DNA from: Desulfitobacterium dichloroeliminans LMG P-21439
GTDB lineage: Bacteria > Bacillota > Desulfitobacteriia > Desulfitobacteriales > Desulfitobacteriaceae
Reading direction: 5' to 3'
DNA: 64,000 bases
NCBI RefSeq assembly: GCF_000243135.2
Contig: NC_019903.1
Location: 1,402,001-1,466,000 of the forward strand
The position numbers were made by a program, and so were the translations under genes. Shown in pieces: positions 52,251-60,871 of this stretch (within the stretch, counting starts at the first letter, position 1; every line of letters begins with the position of its first letter). The notes beneath the pieces are model-generated. The model did not search any database. It saw only the letters and a list, made by a program, of their open reading frames with translations, and had not been told where the DNA came from.

Positions 52251-53333
52251 CTAATACGAGCCTGCTTTTACATAGTTCTTGATTTCCGCAACGCTCTTTC
52301 CTGCGAGGCCGAGTCTTGTAGCGGACCTGCCGTTTTCGAACCAGTTTGTATCGTGTGCAACACCGGTCAAAGTGATTACGGCGTCCATGATAGGTGTGTC
52401 TATACCGAGCTGGTCGGCTATGGACGCCCAGCAGACAAGCGCAATGGGAATATCTTCTGTGAGGTAACGATAGTTGATATCGTTAGGGCCTGCGATGGAA
52501 GTGAGCGCGTGGCTGCCATGTCCCATAGCATAAAGCGCTTCCCAGGAATCAATCTTATCTACGCCCGCAAAATCCTCGAGAGCATGAATCTGGTATCCGA
52601 AAGCCTTGCCAATTGCGAGTCTTTCCTTGTTGAGGAGAACATCGATTTTAAGCCCGGAAGGCTGGAAGCCATGCTCATACAGGAAAAATGTGAAGTCGGG
52701 CTTTTCAATATTGCTTAGGTTAACAAGACACGGTCCGGGATGTACCGTCGGGTTGACCAGGCTCAAGCCGCACTCCAAAATGTCTGCATAAACACCAGGG
52801 AACTCATAGATATCCTCTCTGATCTGATCAAAGTACTTCTCAGATGCAGAAGCAGGGAAGAAAGCGATAGGAGCCAGATGGCGATCGTACATACGTACCT
52901 TGCCAGGTTCAATTCTTCTAGTGCTGAACGGGGGAATTGTGGACTCAACAAAGATCGGGCATGTCTTGTCATCACCCCAAACATTCTTGTAAATCAGAGA
53001 TGCCATGCAGCCGTTGAACGTAATAACAATCTGATCTACCATTGTATGTCCCTTAAGTATCTTCGCATACTCTTCATGACGGTTTCCCGGAACGCATATA
53101 CAAATGTAATCAGCACCTTTTATGGCTTCGTCGATATCTGATGTTACAACATCGATTTTTTGCCTTGTCTCAAAAGCGCCTACACATTCGATTTCATGCG
53201 TATCAACGATTTTCTGAATTCTCGAGATGAGGTGCGTCGGAGCAAACAAACGCACCTCATGACCCTTGGCTTTAAAATCAACGGAGAGCGTCTGCGCGAT
53301 ATTTCCGGTTCCCAGAACTGCTATCTTTTTCAT
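52251..53333 (-). CDS. NAD/NADP octopine/nopaline dehydrogenase-family enzyme
   Basis: 360 residues from the ATG at 53333 (AAAGGAG upstream); a longer frame to 53486 lacks such a site. The N-terminal Rossmann fold has IAVLGTGNIAQTLSVDF at 3-19. The C-terminal half has the helical opine-dehydrogenase domain (NPTVHPGPCLVNLS; HALEDFAGVDKIDSWEALY). The family joins or splits amino acids and 2-oxo acids by reductive amination. It leads the operon with the CyuA-type gene. Confidence 0.85.
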   Translation of the reverse strand: MKKIAVLGTGNIAQTLSVDFKAKGHEVRLFAPTHLISRIQKIVDTHEIECVGAFETRQKIDVVTSDIDEAIKGADYICICVPGNRHEEYAKILKGHTMVDQIVITFNGCMASLIYKNVWGDDKTCPIFVESTIPPFSTRRIEPGKVRMYDRHLAPIAFFPASASEKYFDQIREDIYEFPGVYADILECGLSLVNPTVHPGPCLVNLSNIEKPDFTFFLYEHGFQPSGLKIDVLLNKERLAIGKAFGYQIHALEDFAGVDKIDSWEALYAMGHGSHALTSIAGPNDINYRYLTEDIPIALVCWASIADQLGIDTPIMDAVITLTGVAHDTNWFENGRSATRLGLAGKSVAEIKNYVKAGSY

Positions 53334-53480
53334 AGATAAATCTCCTTTCGTTAATCTCTGGTCCGATGAACAAATCAGACTAAGATTATAAATCTGCTGT
53401 AGGCGCCAGATGTAGTCTAAGGAGTGGGCAAAGTTCCTTTGACTGCATAACGCCCTCGCGCAGGCAAGTCCGTGCATAAA

Positions 53481-53555
53481 ACACAATTTTGTGTACCATA
53501 TAACTTACACTTGGGGTAAAATTGAATCCCTAGCTGTATACGCAAAATTGTGTAC
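53481..53555 (-). promoter_or_regulatory. Two operator-like palindromes before opine operon
   Basis: ACACAATTTTGTGT at 53481-53494 is a 14-bp palindrome. A related imperfect site, GTATACGCAAAATTGTGTAC, lies at 53536-53555. They are candidates for the cupin-XRE regulator encoded next door. Confidence 0.55.
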
Positions 53556-53650
53556 GTGCACTATAGTGGAAAAACGGAAATATATTTCTCTCATGCAAGA
53601 TAAATTTATCACCCTTATTTCTCCTTGTCAATTATTATTTTCTATTTTAT

Positions 53651-53696
53651 TAAAAAAAACTGCAGTTTTTTCTCTCATATGAGATAAAACTGCAGT
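53651..53696 (-). terminator. Terminator of cupin regulator gene
   Basis: Read on the minus strand, ACTGCAGTTTT / AAAACTGCAGT arms enclose an inner TCTCATATGAGA palindrome and are followed by TTTTTTTAATA. It lies 35 bp after the regulator stop. Confidence 0.82.
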
Positions 53697-53730
53697 CTAA
53701 GCATTTAACTGTTATTTCTTTATTTTCCTC

Positions 53731-54279
53731 TTAAATGAGGAGGAAGCAAACAATGGCATCCTCTTTGCCTCCGTTTATATAACCGTGCTCCTCCTGGGAA
53801 TCGAAGTCAATACCACAGCCTTCTTCCAAATGATAAGTCTTAGAACCTATCACTACATCAAGCTCGCCTTTGAATACTATGCAGTATTCTTTGCCAGAAC
53901 TCTCGTGTATAAACATGGGTGGTTCGTAATGGTATCCGGCTTTGAACACACCGTAGAACACCTGGATTCCGTCAAGCGGAGAAAAAGGAAATATATTATA
54001 TAGCTTAAAAAGTCCGCCTTCGTCAATCAGCGGAGTCGTATTAGATATGTCCTTAATAATATATGAGCTGTCGGCCTCCCCCGCAAGTGAATTTAGAGTA
54101 ACCTTGAGCCCGTTGGCAATTTTCCATACAGTTGTGATTGTCGGAACGGATTCACCACGCTCTATCTTGCTTAGCATAGCCTTGCTGATTCCCGTCAGTT
54201 CAGAAACATTGCTAAGGTTTAAGTTCCTACTATCCCTAATCGCTTTTAGCTTCTCTCCAAATGCTGAAAAATCATTCAT
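53731..54279 (-). CDS. XRE-cupin transcriptional regulator
   Basis: 182 residues: an XRE helix-turn-helix (about 9-65, RNLNLSNVSELTGISKAMLSKIERG) fused to a cupin barrel (about 110-180, GYHYEPPMFIHESSGKEYCIVFKGELDVVIG ... SQEEHGYIN). Such regulators control amino-acid or polyamine catabolism by binding a small ligand in the cupin. It lies between the opine/desulfidase operon and the transporter gene and likely controls both. Confidence 0.87.
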   Translation of the reverse strand: MNDFSAFGEKLKAIRDSRNLNLSNVSELTGISKAMLSKIERGESVPTITTVWKIANGLKVTLNSLAGEADSSYIIKDISNTTPLIDEGGLFKLYNIFPFSPLDGIQVFYGVFKAGYHYEPPMFIHESSGKEYCIVFKGELDVVIGSKTYHLEEGCGIDFDSQEEHGYINGGKEDAIVCFLLI

Positions 54280-54458
54280 TTACTATTTACCTCTACTTTT
54301 CTAATTTAATACAATAATCATATTCGTTGGCCCAACCACATAATGGCTAACCAGTTTCTCGGGAATTTTGTGTTAATTCACCCGCAATTTTTGATTTAAT
54401 TATAAATTATATATGAAAATCACACCTAAATCAAGGCTCTTGATATTAAATCTATTCA

Positions 54459-55005
54459 AATGTTGTTAATCGTCGATTGTAAAACTTATTTCCACCCCTA
54501 TCACTCTTAGATGTGGAAGTTAGTCTTACAAACAAAAGGATGGTATTTAGTTTTACAAATTTGATCGCACTAGTTTTTCCTTTGACCCCAGATTAAGACT
54601 TGACATGGGGACAGCGGATGCTACCCTATATTAAGGGATGGGGCATACCCAAAAGGAATACATCTTTGAAGCCACAGCCCTCGACCCCATTGAAGCATCC
54701 GATGTGGGGTCCTATGTCAAGTCTTGCCCCAGAGTAGCTTGATAACTTAATTATTCAAGATGTGTTCGTAAGAAATAGCAGGGTGGAAATTACCTTTTCA
54801 AAAAAACGGTTATTGTTTTCAACCTTAGTTTCTGGTACCCAAAATTAGCTTATTACAGCTCAAAACTCCCATATATAGGAGAAAACAAGTGGAATTAAGG
54901 GTGCGTAACTTTCCGCACGCCTTTTATTCCTTTCTAGGCTTAAATGGGTGGAAATAACTTTTACAAAGTGGAAGTTACCTTTTCAATTGACCAATGTTGT
55001 TAATC
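54459..55005. mobile_element. Relic of an IS21-like or MITE element without transposase
   Basis: Left end TTGTAAAACTTATTTCCACC (54478 on) is nearly the complement of GGTGGAAATAACTTTTACAA near 54947-54967. Several further GTGGAA-N-TTACAA-like motifs occur inside (54512, 54540, 54783, 54968). Multiple such end repeats remind me of IS21-family ends. A 13-bp direct repeat AATGTTGTTAATC flanks the unit (54459-54471, 54993-55005). An inner inverted repeat AGACTTGACAT...GGATGCT / AGCATCC...ATGTCAAGTCT spans 54596-54722. There is no coding capacity. Confidence 0.5.
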
Positions 55006-55271
55006 TATCCGTCCCTTTTGTCGATTATCTGTTCATACCCCGGTATTGATATTTAATTATATGATTCCGGTGCAGAAACCCCCTGATTTTTCAGTCTAAA
55101 AGCAGAAATTCACCCCTGTTATATCGAATTATATAGTACAAGGGAGATATTTGGGGATTTAACGACCTATTTCCCTTATACTACGATTCGAGGTGGTTTT
55201 TTCTTTGTTTAGAGAGAATACATTACATATTGAAACATAAAAATTATATTATTTTTGATATAAAAGTATTG

Positions 55272-55300
55272 TTGACAACTATATTTTTTTACTATATGGT
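55272..55300 (+). promoter_or_regulatory. Probable promoter of the YkvI-type transporter gene
   Basis: TTGACA at 55272, a 17-bp spacer and a weak TATGGT -10 at 55295. It is the best match in the 440 bp between the relic and the transporter; no gene is seen in 55006-55449. Confidence 0.45.
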
Positions 55301-55449
55301 GTAATAAAGCAAGAGGATTTCCATTATAGTGGACGATTATTTTATTTCTCATTTGCAAATCCCTAAGCCATGCATGGGCTCGCATTCGCTTAAGGATCTT
55401 TCTTTTCTGATTTTGATTGAATTTTAATTGAAGAAAGGTGAAATTAATA

Positions 55450-56592
55450 ATGGAAGATACGGGAAATAAAACAATGCGTGTAGGTGCTCTGATGTCCTTT
55501 GCGGGAGCCCTTATGGCATACCTGATCGGTTCCGGTACCGCCAGCGGTCAAGAGTCCATGCAATACTTTTCAAGTTGGGGTTCTGTCAGCGGAGCACTAA
55601 TTGTTGCAATCGTAAACTTTACTATAATGTTCTGCACATTTATGGCATATACCTATGCAGGGCGCCACGGCGCCACAGACCTGTTAAGCGTGTGCGAATT
55701 CTATGTCGGAAAGACTGTAGGAAAACTCTTTACAGCCTTTGCATGGATTTTTAATGCTTGCGCTTTATTCTTTATGATTTCCGGATTTGGTAATACTCTT
55801 AATCAACAATGGAACCTCCCGCTCTGGATCGGATATGCCATTGCCGTTGTTCTCGCTGTAGGAACGGCGTCTCTCGGTCTTAAGGGGATCGTTAACATCA
55901 TTGGTAAGGTTGGGCCGGTTATTGTTGCTTTTCTTTTTTTGCTCGGCATAATTTCCGCATTTAAATACTTCCCTCATATTCCGGAAGGAATCAAACTCAT
56001 ACAATCCGGTGAAGTTACTGTGCTCCAAGCTGGAGCCAATCCTTTGTTTGCGGGTATTTCCTTTGGCGGCTGCTCAATCCTTCTCGTTGCGGCATATATG
56101 TCCAGTATCGGGAGAGAACTTGGAGAATATAAAAAGAAGTACACTGCCATCATCTGTGGCATAGGCGCTGCTGCAATTTCTGTAACAGTTTTAATTCTTG
56201 GACTCGTCCACCTTGGAAATGTTGCGGATTCCTCTACTTCCGCGATTCCTAACCTCCTCATCGCAAATCAAGTGTTCGGAGCGGCTTCCGGAATTTTCGG
56301 AACCATATTCGCAATTATCATTCTCCTGTCCATCTATAGCACCTTCTGCCCGATCCTTTGGACTTGCGTTTCCACTTTCATCAAGGATGAGGAATCCGCC
56401 AAATATAAGATTGCTTGTGTTCTTGCAGGTGTAGTCGTATTCATCGTGGACTTGTTCATCCCGTACGCAACTCTTGTAAACATTATTATGACATATGCCG
56501 GATATACCGGTGGTATCGTCTTTGCTGTTCTGACGATAAGGTGGATTATGGTTAGAATCGAGGACAAAAAGGACGCTAAGCAAACGCTGTAG
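55450..56592 (+). CDS. YkvI-family membrane transporter
   Basis: About 380 residues with ten to eleven hydrophobic spans and a LeuT/APC-like start (VGALMSFAGALMAYLIGSGTASGQE), as in YkvI/GerAB-type carriers. The ATG at 55450 is preferred to the GTG at 55438. Its position beside the cupin regulator and the opine/cysteine operon suggests it imports the substrate of that pathway. The family has few characterised members, so specificity is open. Confidence 0.82.
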   Translation: MEDTGNKTMRVGALMSFAGALMAYLIGSGTASGQESMQYFSSWGSVSGALIVAIVNFTIMFCTFMAYTYAGRHGATDLLSVCEFYVGKTVGKLFTAFAWIFNACALFFMISGFGNTLNQQWNLPLWIGYAIAVVLAVGTASLGLKGIVNIIGKVGPVIVAFLFLLGIISAFKYFPHIPEGIKLIQSGEVTVLQAGANPLFAGISFGGCSILLVAAYMSSIGRELGEYKKKYTAIICGIGAAAISVTVLILGLVHLGNVADSSTSAIPNLLIANQVFGAASGIFGTIFAIIILLSIYSTFCPILWTCVSTFIKDEESAKYKIACVLAGVVVFIVDLFIPYATLVNIIMTYAGYTGGIVFAVLTIRWIMVRIEDKKDAKQTL

Positions 56593-56954
56593 ATTCTTAA
56601 ACTATAGTAGTTGTTAAATGGAAATACTTGTCTCAGATCAAGAATATGAGAACGGGTTTAAATCCTACCTTAATATGAGAAATATTCTAGGATTATTTGA
56701 ATATTGATATTGGACGACTGAGTTACAAGGAGAGAGATCGACTTGAAACTTGCCGGTGCCTTTGACGTTTGGCACGATTTGCTTACAACGGACAAGTCAT
56801 CGACGTGGAACTGATCATCTGCGTGCGTGAGGAAAAGCTCGCCGGTAATCGGATGAAGATATTCGTGTGCCAGAGCGAAATCGGCAGTAAAATGAGGCGA
56901 TACGAAATTAAGTTTGAACTGCGGACGTGGAAGTAATTTTTGTATAAGATGTAG
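56593..56954. other. Intergenic stretch, possible remnants
   Basis: Without a gene I can support. Plus-strand frames give short sensible pieces (VIDVELIICVREEKLAGN; SKMRRYEIKFELRTWK) and a minus-strand frame of 95 codons has no ribosome site. It may be a fragment of a lost gene. Confidence 0.35.
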
Positions 56955-56990
56955 CAAGTCCCAGGGAGTGATCCCCGGGACTTGTTTATT
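56955..56990. terminator. Hairpin upstream of 57012
   Basis: CAAGTCCC pairs with GGGACTTG, extended by GGG/CCC inside, followed by TTTATTATT. It also fits as terminator for the minus-strand gene ending at 57012. Confidence 0.75.
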
Positions 56991-57011
56991 ATTCGTCTGG
57001 TTATGTTAATC

Positions 57012-58082
57012 TTAAAGTAAGCGTTTTACAGATTCCTGTAATTGTGGAGCTACTTTATAAATATCATCTACTGATGATATTGGGATCTTAAACTGTTTTT
57101 TCTTCTCATCTGGTAAAGCAATGCTCTTATTGATAGAACCGAGATAAACACGACAAATCCATTTTAGTTTATTATCGTCTAGAAGAATACCGAGATAGGA
57201 CTCTGTATCTCTGTAGAATATTCTTGATGGTTCTACGGTTTCTGATAAAACACTTTTAATTGCATAGAAATATTCAATTTCCTCAAGTGTTGTTACAATC
57301 TTGGATTCAGGGACTTGGTTATCAAAATCTGTTTGATCATTGGCAATAGTTGCTTCAAGTGGCTTACTTTCGGTTTGACCAATTGCAGCCTTGATTCGAT
57401 CATTCATTGTTTCGTTTAAGAATTGGTTATAGGAACGTTTTACAACATCTTTAAATTTATCTATTGCAGCCTTGGTTCTCTTTCCCTCATAGATTTCACC
57501 AAGAATGTAGTTGATGAAATGCTCGTCTGGATCTTGCAATTGCCTCATAAGCAAAGATTTTATTAACCTAGAATACTTCAACTCTGAAGCAGTATTAAAT
57601 ACTGCATCTACATCTAAGGTTGTTTTATGAAATTTCTTGAGTTCTGGTATGAGGCCCTCTTTAATATCTAAAAGGTTAATTTCCATGAAAGGTTTTTCAT
57701 CCATCTTATTTGGTTCTTCCAGGTCAGTGTAGAAATTATATATAATGCCATTGGTTAAAATGCCGAACTTCGCCTTAGTTGTCCCGAAGTATCGGAACAA
57801 TTGAGAACCGTGTTTATCGAGAGATTCTCCACACCATTTTGCTTCTATTAATATTGTGGGGTTTTCGTTTTGAAATATTGCATAATCGACCTTCTCACCT
57901 TTTTTGATACCCACATCCGCTGTAAACTCTGGAACAAATTCAGTAGGATCAAAGATATCATAGCCGAGTAATTGGAAGAAAGGTAATATGAGAGAAGTCT
58001 TTGTTGCCTCTTCTGTTGATATCTGATCTTTTAGCTTTTGAACCCTTTGAGCAAATTGCTTTAACTGGTCAATAAAATCCAT
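57012..58082 (-). CDS. Stand-alone type I restriction HsdR N-terminal domain protein
   Basis: 356 residues. The first 170 match HSDR_N: TEEATKTSLILPFFQLLGYDIFDPTEFVPEF, then Asp in KVDYAIF and ILIEAKW (PD-(D/E)xK site Asp...Glu-x-Lys). No helicase motor follows, as would be expected in HsdR (about 1000 residues). The C-terminal half is unknown (EEIEYFYAIKSVL ... ESYLGILLDDNKLKWICRVYLG). No hsdM or hsdS lies nearby. It is a possible single-gene nuclease or defence protein. Confidence 0.83.
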   Translation of the reverse strand: MDFIDQLKQFAQRVQKLKDQISTEEATKTSLILPFFQLLGYDIFDPTEFVPEFTADVGIKKGEKVDYAIFQNENPTILIEAKWCGESLDKHGSQLFRYFGTTKAKFGILTNGIIYNFYTDLEEPNKMDEKPFMEINLLDIKEGLIPELKKFHKTTLDVDAVFNTASELKYSRLIKSLLMRQLQDPDEHFINYILGEIYEGKRTKAAIDKFKDVVKRSYNQFLNETMNDRIKAAIGQTESKPLEATIANDQTDFDNQVPESKIVTTLEEIEYFYAIKSVLSETVEPSRIFYRDTESYLGILLDDNKLKWICRVYLGSINKSIALPDEKKKQFKIPISSVDDIYKVAPQLQESVKRLL

Positions 58083-58307
58083 GAATGCTACCCCCCTTTA
58101 AACATTATGTAAATGATTTCCTTCAACGAGAATAAAAGTATTCCTCCTTTTCGACAGAAGATTACAGATATCGGGAATATAAGAACAATCCATTACTGTG
58201 TTAATGAAGAATTGCAAATCTCAAAAGTATTCCTATCCGTGAGGAGAGGAATAACTTTTATGTGGCATAATTCGCGTAATTTCTGCATAGTGGGTGTGAG
58301 ATAATGA

Positions 58308-58493
58308 ATGAAAATGACAGATGGGAGGGGCTTTTATTCTATCGGAATGGATGTTGAAGACTTAACCTCTACGTTGGCAGAGCTTAAATCTAAAGGCATC
58401 AAAATCACCAAGGGGCCATTACCAACAACCGCTGGAAGCTTAGCCTTTATTGAGGATCCAAATGGCGTCCGAATTTGTCTAGATTGCTGTTGA
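58308..58493 (+). pseudogene. VOC/glyoxalase C-terminal fragment
   Basis: 61 residues: [21 protein letters not shown] ... [17 protein letters not shown] is the second half of a VOC (glyoxalase/epimerase) domain with the metal Glu-like FIEDPNG. The first half is missing upstream, so it is a remnant. The upstream 220 bases have no recognisable gene. Confidence 0.65.
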
Positions 58494-58545
58494 ATTTTAC
58501 GATTAATATACATATAATAATATCAGCAGAAAGGAGCTGATTACG

Positions 58546-58803
58546 ATGCCGAAAATAAAGCCCATTTCAGATTTAAGGAATTATAATGAGGTTTTGCGCG
58601 ATGTTTCCGTTGGTGGGCCTGTCTTTTTAACCAGGAATGGTCGTGGCCGATATGCCCTCGTCGATATTGCTGATTACGAAAAAACACAGGCGACAATCAA
58701 GCTCATGAGCGAGCTTACTAAGGGACGCAAATCGGGTGAGGAAAAAGGATGGCTTCTGCATGAAGATGTGAAAGCGCATTTCGCAGGAAAGATTTATGAA
58801 TAA
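58546..58803 (+). CDS. Phd/YefM-type antitoxin
   Basis: 85 residues: KIKPISDLRNYNEVLRDVSVGGPVFLTRNGRGRYALVDIADYE is the Phd/YefM fold; the rest is a polar toxin-binding helix. GAAAGGAG precedes the ATG. It overlaps the toxin gene by 8 bp. Its start resembles the antitoxin at 45310 (P-I-SDLRN-NE), so the two pairs are paralogous types. Confidence 0.88.
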   Translation: MPKIKPISDLRNYNEVLRDVSVGGPVFLTRNGRGRYALVDIADYEKTQATIKLMSELTKGRKSGEEKGWLLHEDVKAHFAGKIYE

Positions 58804-59131
58804 AATACTTTATTCACCCGAAGCCCTAAATGACATTGACGAGATATGGGCCTATATCAATAACGAATTGCAAAATTCTGCAGCCGCTCAAAAAATTGTG
58901 TCAGACACATTGGACACCATTGAGAAGCTGCGGGATTTTTCGGAATTAGGGCCACCTTTGTCCTCGATTACTGAATTTGAAAGTGATTATGGGTTTCTTG
59001 TTTGCGGAAAATATATTGTCTTTTACCGGGTGATGGGCTTAGATGTACATATAGACCGCGTGTTGTACGGAAGGCGTAATTACATGAGTATTTTGTTTGG
59101 CACATTACACAATGACGACGATTCAGAATAG
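58796..59131 (+). CDS. RelE/ParE-family toxin
   Basis: 111 residues: ILYSPEALNDIDEIWAYINNEL, then YGFLVCGKYIVFYRVMG and VHIDRVLYGRRNYM. The pattern is typical of ParE-type toxins with the basic end RRNY. It forms an operon with the antitoxin just upstream. The fourth 50-bp element begins 60 bp after the stop. Confidence 0.9.
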   Translation: MNKILYSPEALNDIDEIWAYINNELQNSAAAQKIVSDTLDTIEKLRDFSELGPPLSSITEFESDYGFLVCGKYIVFYRVMGLDVHIDRVLYGRRNYMSILFGTLHNDDDSE

Positions 59132-59190
59132 CTTAAGGCCATAGACCTTAGATAAGCGGTATTAAGCGTTGGGATATGAACGTACCCACC

Positions 59191-59240
59191 GCCAAGTGGA
59201 TACCAAAACAATCTGCCATCACTTTTGTATTCTCAAGGCA
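59191..59240 (+). repeat. 50-bp dispersed element, copy 4
   Basis: GCCAAGTGGATACCA ... CTTTTGTATTCTCAAGGCA, 50 bp, then CGTTGG. The remaining gap 59132-59517 has no gene that I can support. Confidence 0.78.
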
Positions 59241-59517
59241 CGTTGGTGTTACTTCATTGTAAGTCTTTGAGTAGATTTATGTCTCAGAGACGGGTCGCGT
59301 TGAGTGTGTGGTAGTGCTATATTGGGGGTAAGTATTTGAACCACTGTGGCTGTGGCCGAAATCGGCATATATAGGTAACAATAATGAGGTAGGGTTGTGT
59401 AAGGGATTGTTAAAATGTCTGTTAAGCGATCCGCAAGGTTTTTAAGCTATATGGCTGGTGGCGTTGATGTCAGTGAGAGAGTATACTTAAGCTAATGAGT
59501 GATTGGAGGTAGTTACT

Positions 59518-59631
59518 ATGGGCGATAAAAGTCCTAAGAACAAGGAAAAAAAGAAAAAGAAGGCTGAAAAAAAGACTAAGGCTATTTCTTCAATATCTTC
59601 TTCAATAGAGCCAGCGAACAAACCGAAATAA
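59518..59631 (+). CDS. Lys-rich small protein, 37 aa
   Basis: MGDKSPKNKEKKKKKAEKKT followed by a Ser-rich stretch and EPANKPK. A TTGGAGG site lies 8 bp upstream. Very basic, unstructured peptides like this recur in Firmicutes genomes; the function is unknown. Confidence 0.6.
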   Translation: MGDKSPKNKEKKKKKAEKKTKAISSISSSIEPANKPK

Positions 59632-59700
59632 TTAAAATCGATATTGGAAAATTGTGCTAAATACTTTCTATTGCATTGTTTGAAATTTAATAACTAATAA

Positions 59701-59727
59701 ATCCAGCTTTATAGCTGGACTTTTTTT
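59701..59727 (+). terminator. Rho-independent terminator
   Basis: TCCAGCT pairs with AGCTGGA, followed by CTTTTTTT. It ends the Lys-rich protein transcript. The next 345 bases to 60072 hold no gene that I can see. Confidence 0.85.
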
Positions 59728-60072
59728 GTCATGTTTTGAGCATCTGTTGGATAAAGGCAGGTGCTTTTATTATTCTGACAAAAATATACAAAATGAACAT
59801 TCAAGTTGCAGTATACTAGTTTTATATAAATATTAGTTTTTTACATAGTGTGACAAGTGTTATAAAGAATCGAAATAGACTCTCGGAATAAAAAGGGGGG
59901 TTATTGCTAAACTGGAGAGAATTAACTGGGAATTGTGATGGTTAAAGGGGATCCCGAATAGTTCCAGCAAGTTCTCTTAAAAATGGGTATGCAAAGAAAC
60001 CTAACAGCACTTCATTTTTGAAAGTGCCTTAGGTTAGTTAAAAAGCATTAAGAACAACTATTTAAGCCATGG

Positions 60073-60693
60073 TCAAGCTAATATTCCTTCAATTAAAAGA
60101 CGACAATGCTCCACTGCCTGATCTTTTAAATCATAGGCAGGGAAACGGATACACCACTCATAACAAGCACCTCTAATTGTCATTACAAAATGCTGGGAAA
60201 GAGCTTCAGGGGAGAGGGTGTTTTTAAATTCGCCCTGATTTATGCCTTTGGCGATGATGCTAGAGAATAATGCATAAAGTTCTCGGTTATAGCCTTTGAC
60301 GGAATCGGAGTCCACGGCTCCTTCAAGGAGCAACTGGTAGACCTTCTTCATATTTTCATGGCCGATGGAGTGAATAAGAACATCGGCTATTTTTTCTGTT
60401 AAAGCGAGAATTGCTACTGAAGTAGGTATATCAGAGGGCAGTGTATTCACAAAGTTCTTATAGTCTATATCGGCACGGGCAGCTTGCTCCGCAATTAACT
60501 CGGCGATTAGCGCATCCTTAGACCCAAAATGCACATAAAAAGCTCCTTTGGTGATTCCTGCAGCATCAGTAATATCCTCTACGCTAACGTCAGCATAGTC
60601 GTGCTGAGCAAACAGATTGGCAGCAATTTCGTAAAGTTTCTTTTTGGTTTCAGCGCCCTGGATCTTTCTTTTATTAGTTTTATTTTCTTTCAT
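60073..60693 (-). CDS. TetR/AcrR-family regulator
   Basis: 206 residues. The N-terminal helix-turn-helix (about 14-62) reads ETKKKLYEIAANLFAQHDYADVSVEDITDAAGITKGAFYVHFGSKDAL in pieces; the helical C-terminal domain binds an unknown ligand. The gene is divergent from the GLUG protein gene with a 178-bp spacer, so it may regulate that gene. Confidence 0.9.
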   Translation of the reverse strand: MKENKTNKRKIQGAETKKKLYEIAANLFAQHDYADVSVEDITDAAGITKGAFYVHFGSKDALIAELIAEQAARADIDYKNFVNTLPSDIPTSVAILALTEKIADVLIHSIGHENMKKVYQLLLEGAVDSDSVKGYNRELYALFSSIIAKGINQGEFKNTLSPEALSQHFVMTIRGACYEWCIRFPAYDLKDQAVEHCRLLIEGILA

Positions 60694-60871
60694 AGACGTG
60701 TCCCCCTGTAGAAATTTACATGTTAATCTTATATACTAAGGGTGTTTACTAAACCGATTCAGTGAACAGAGTTAGTATCAATTAGCATATCATCTGATTG
60801 TTATCAAATCAAGATAGTAATACCTAATAGTTGTTAGGGATAGATAAAAAGAAAGTGGAGGAGGTCATATG

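Noticed and set aside
56670-56957. 95-codon minus-strand frame
   Set aside because: No ribosome site, no recognisable domain, and competing short sensible pieces on the plus strand.
41281-59240. Integron attC sites
   Set aside because: The 50-bp elements follow gene units like attC sites do, but I see no GTTRRRY/RYYYAAC core pairs and no integrase in the window.
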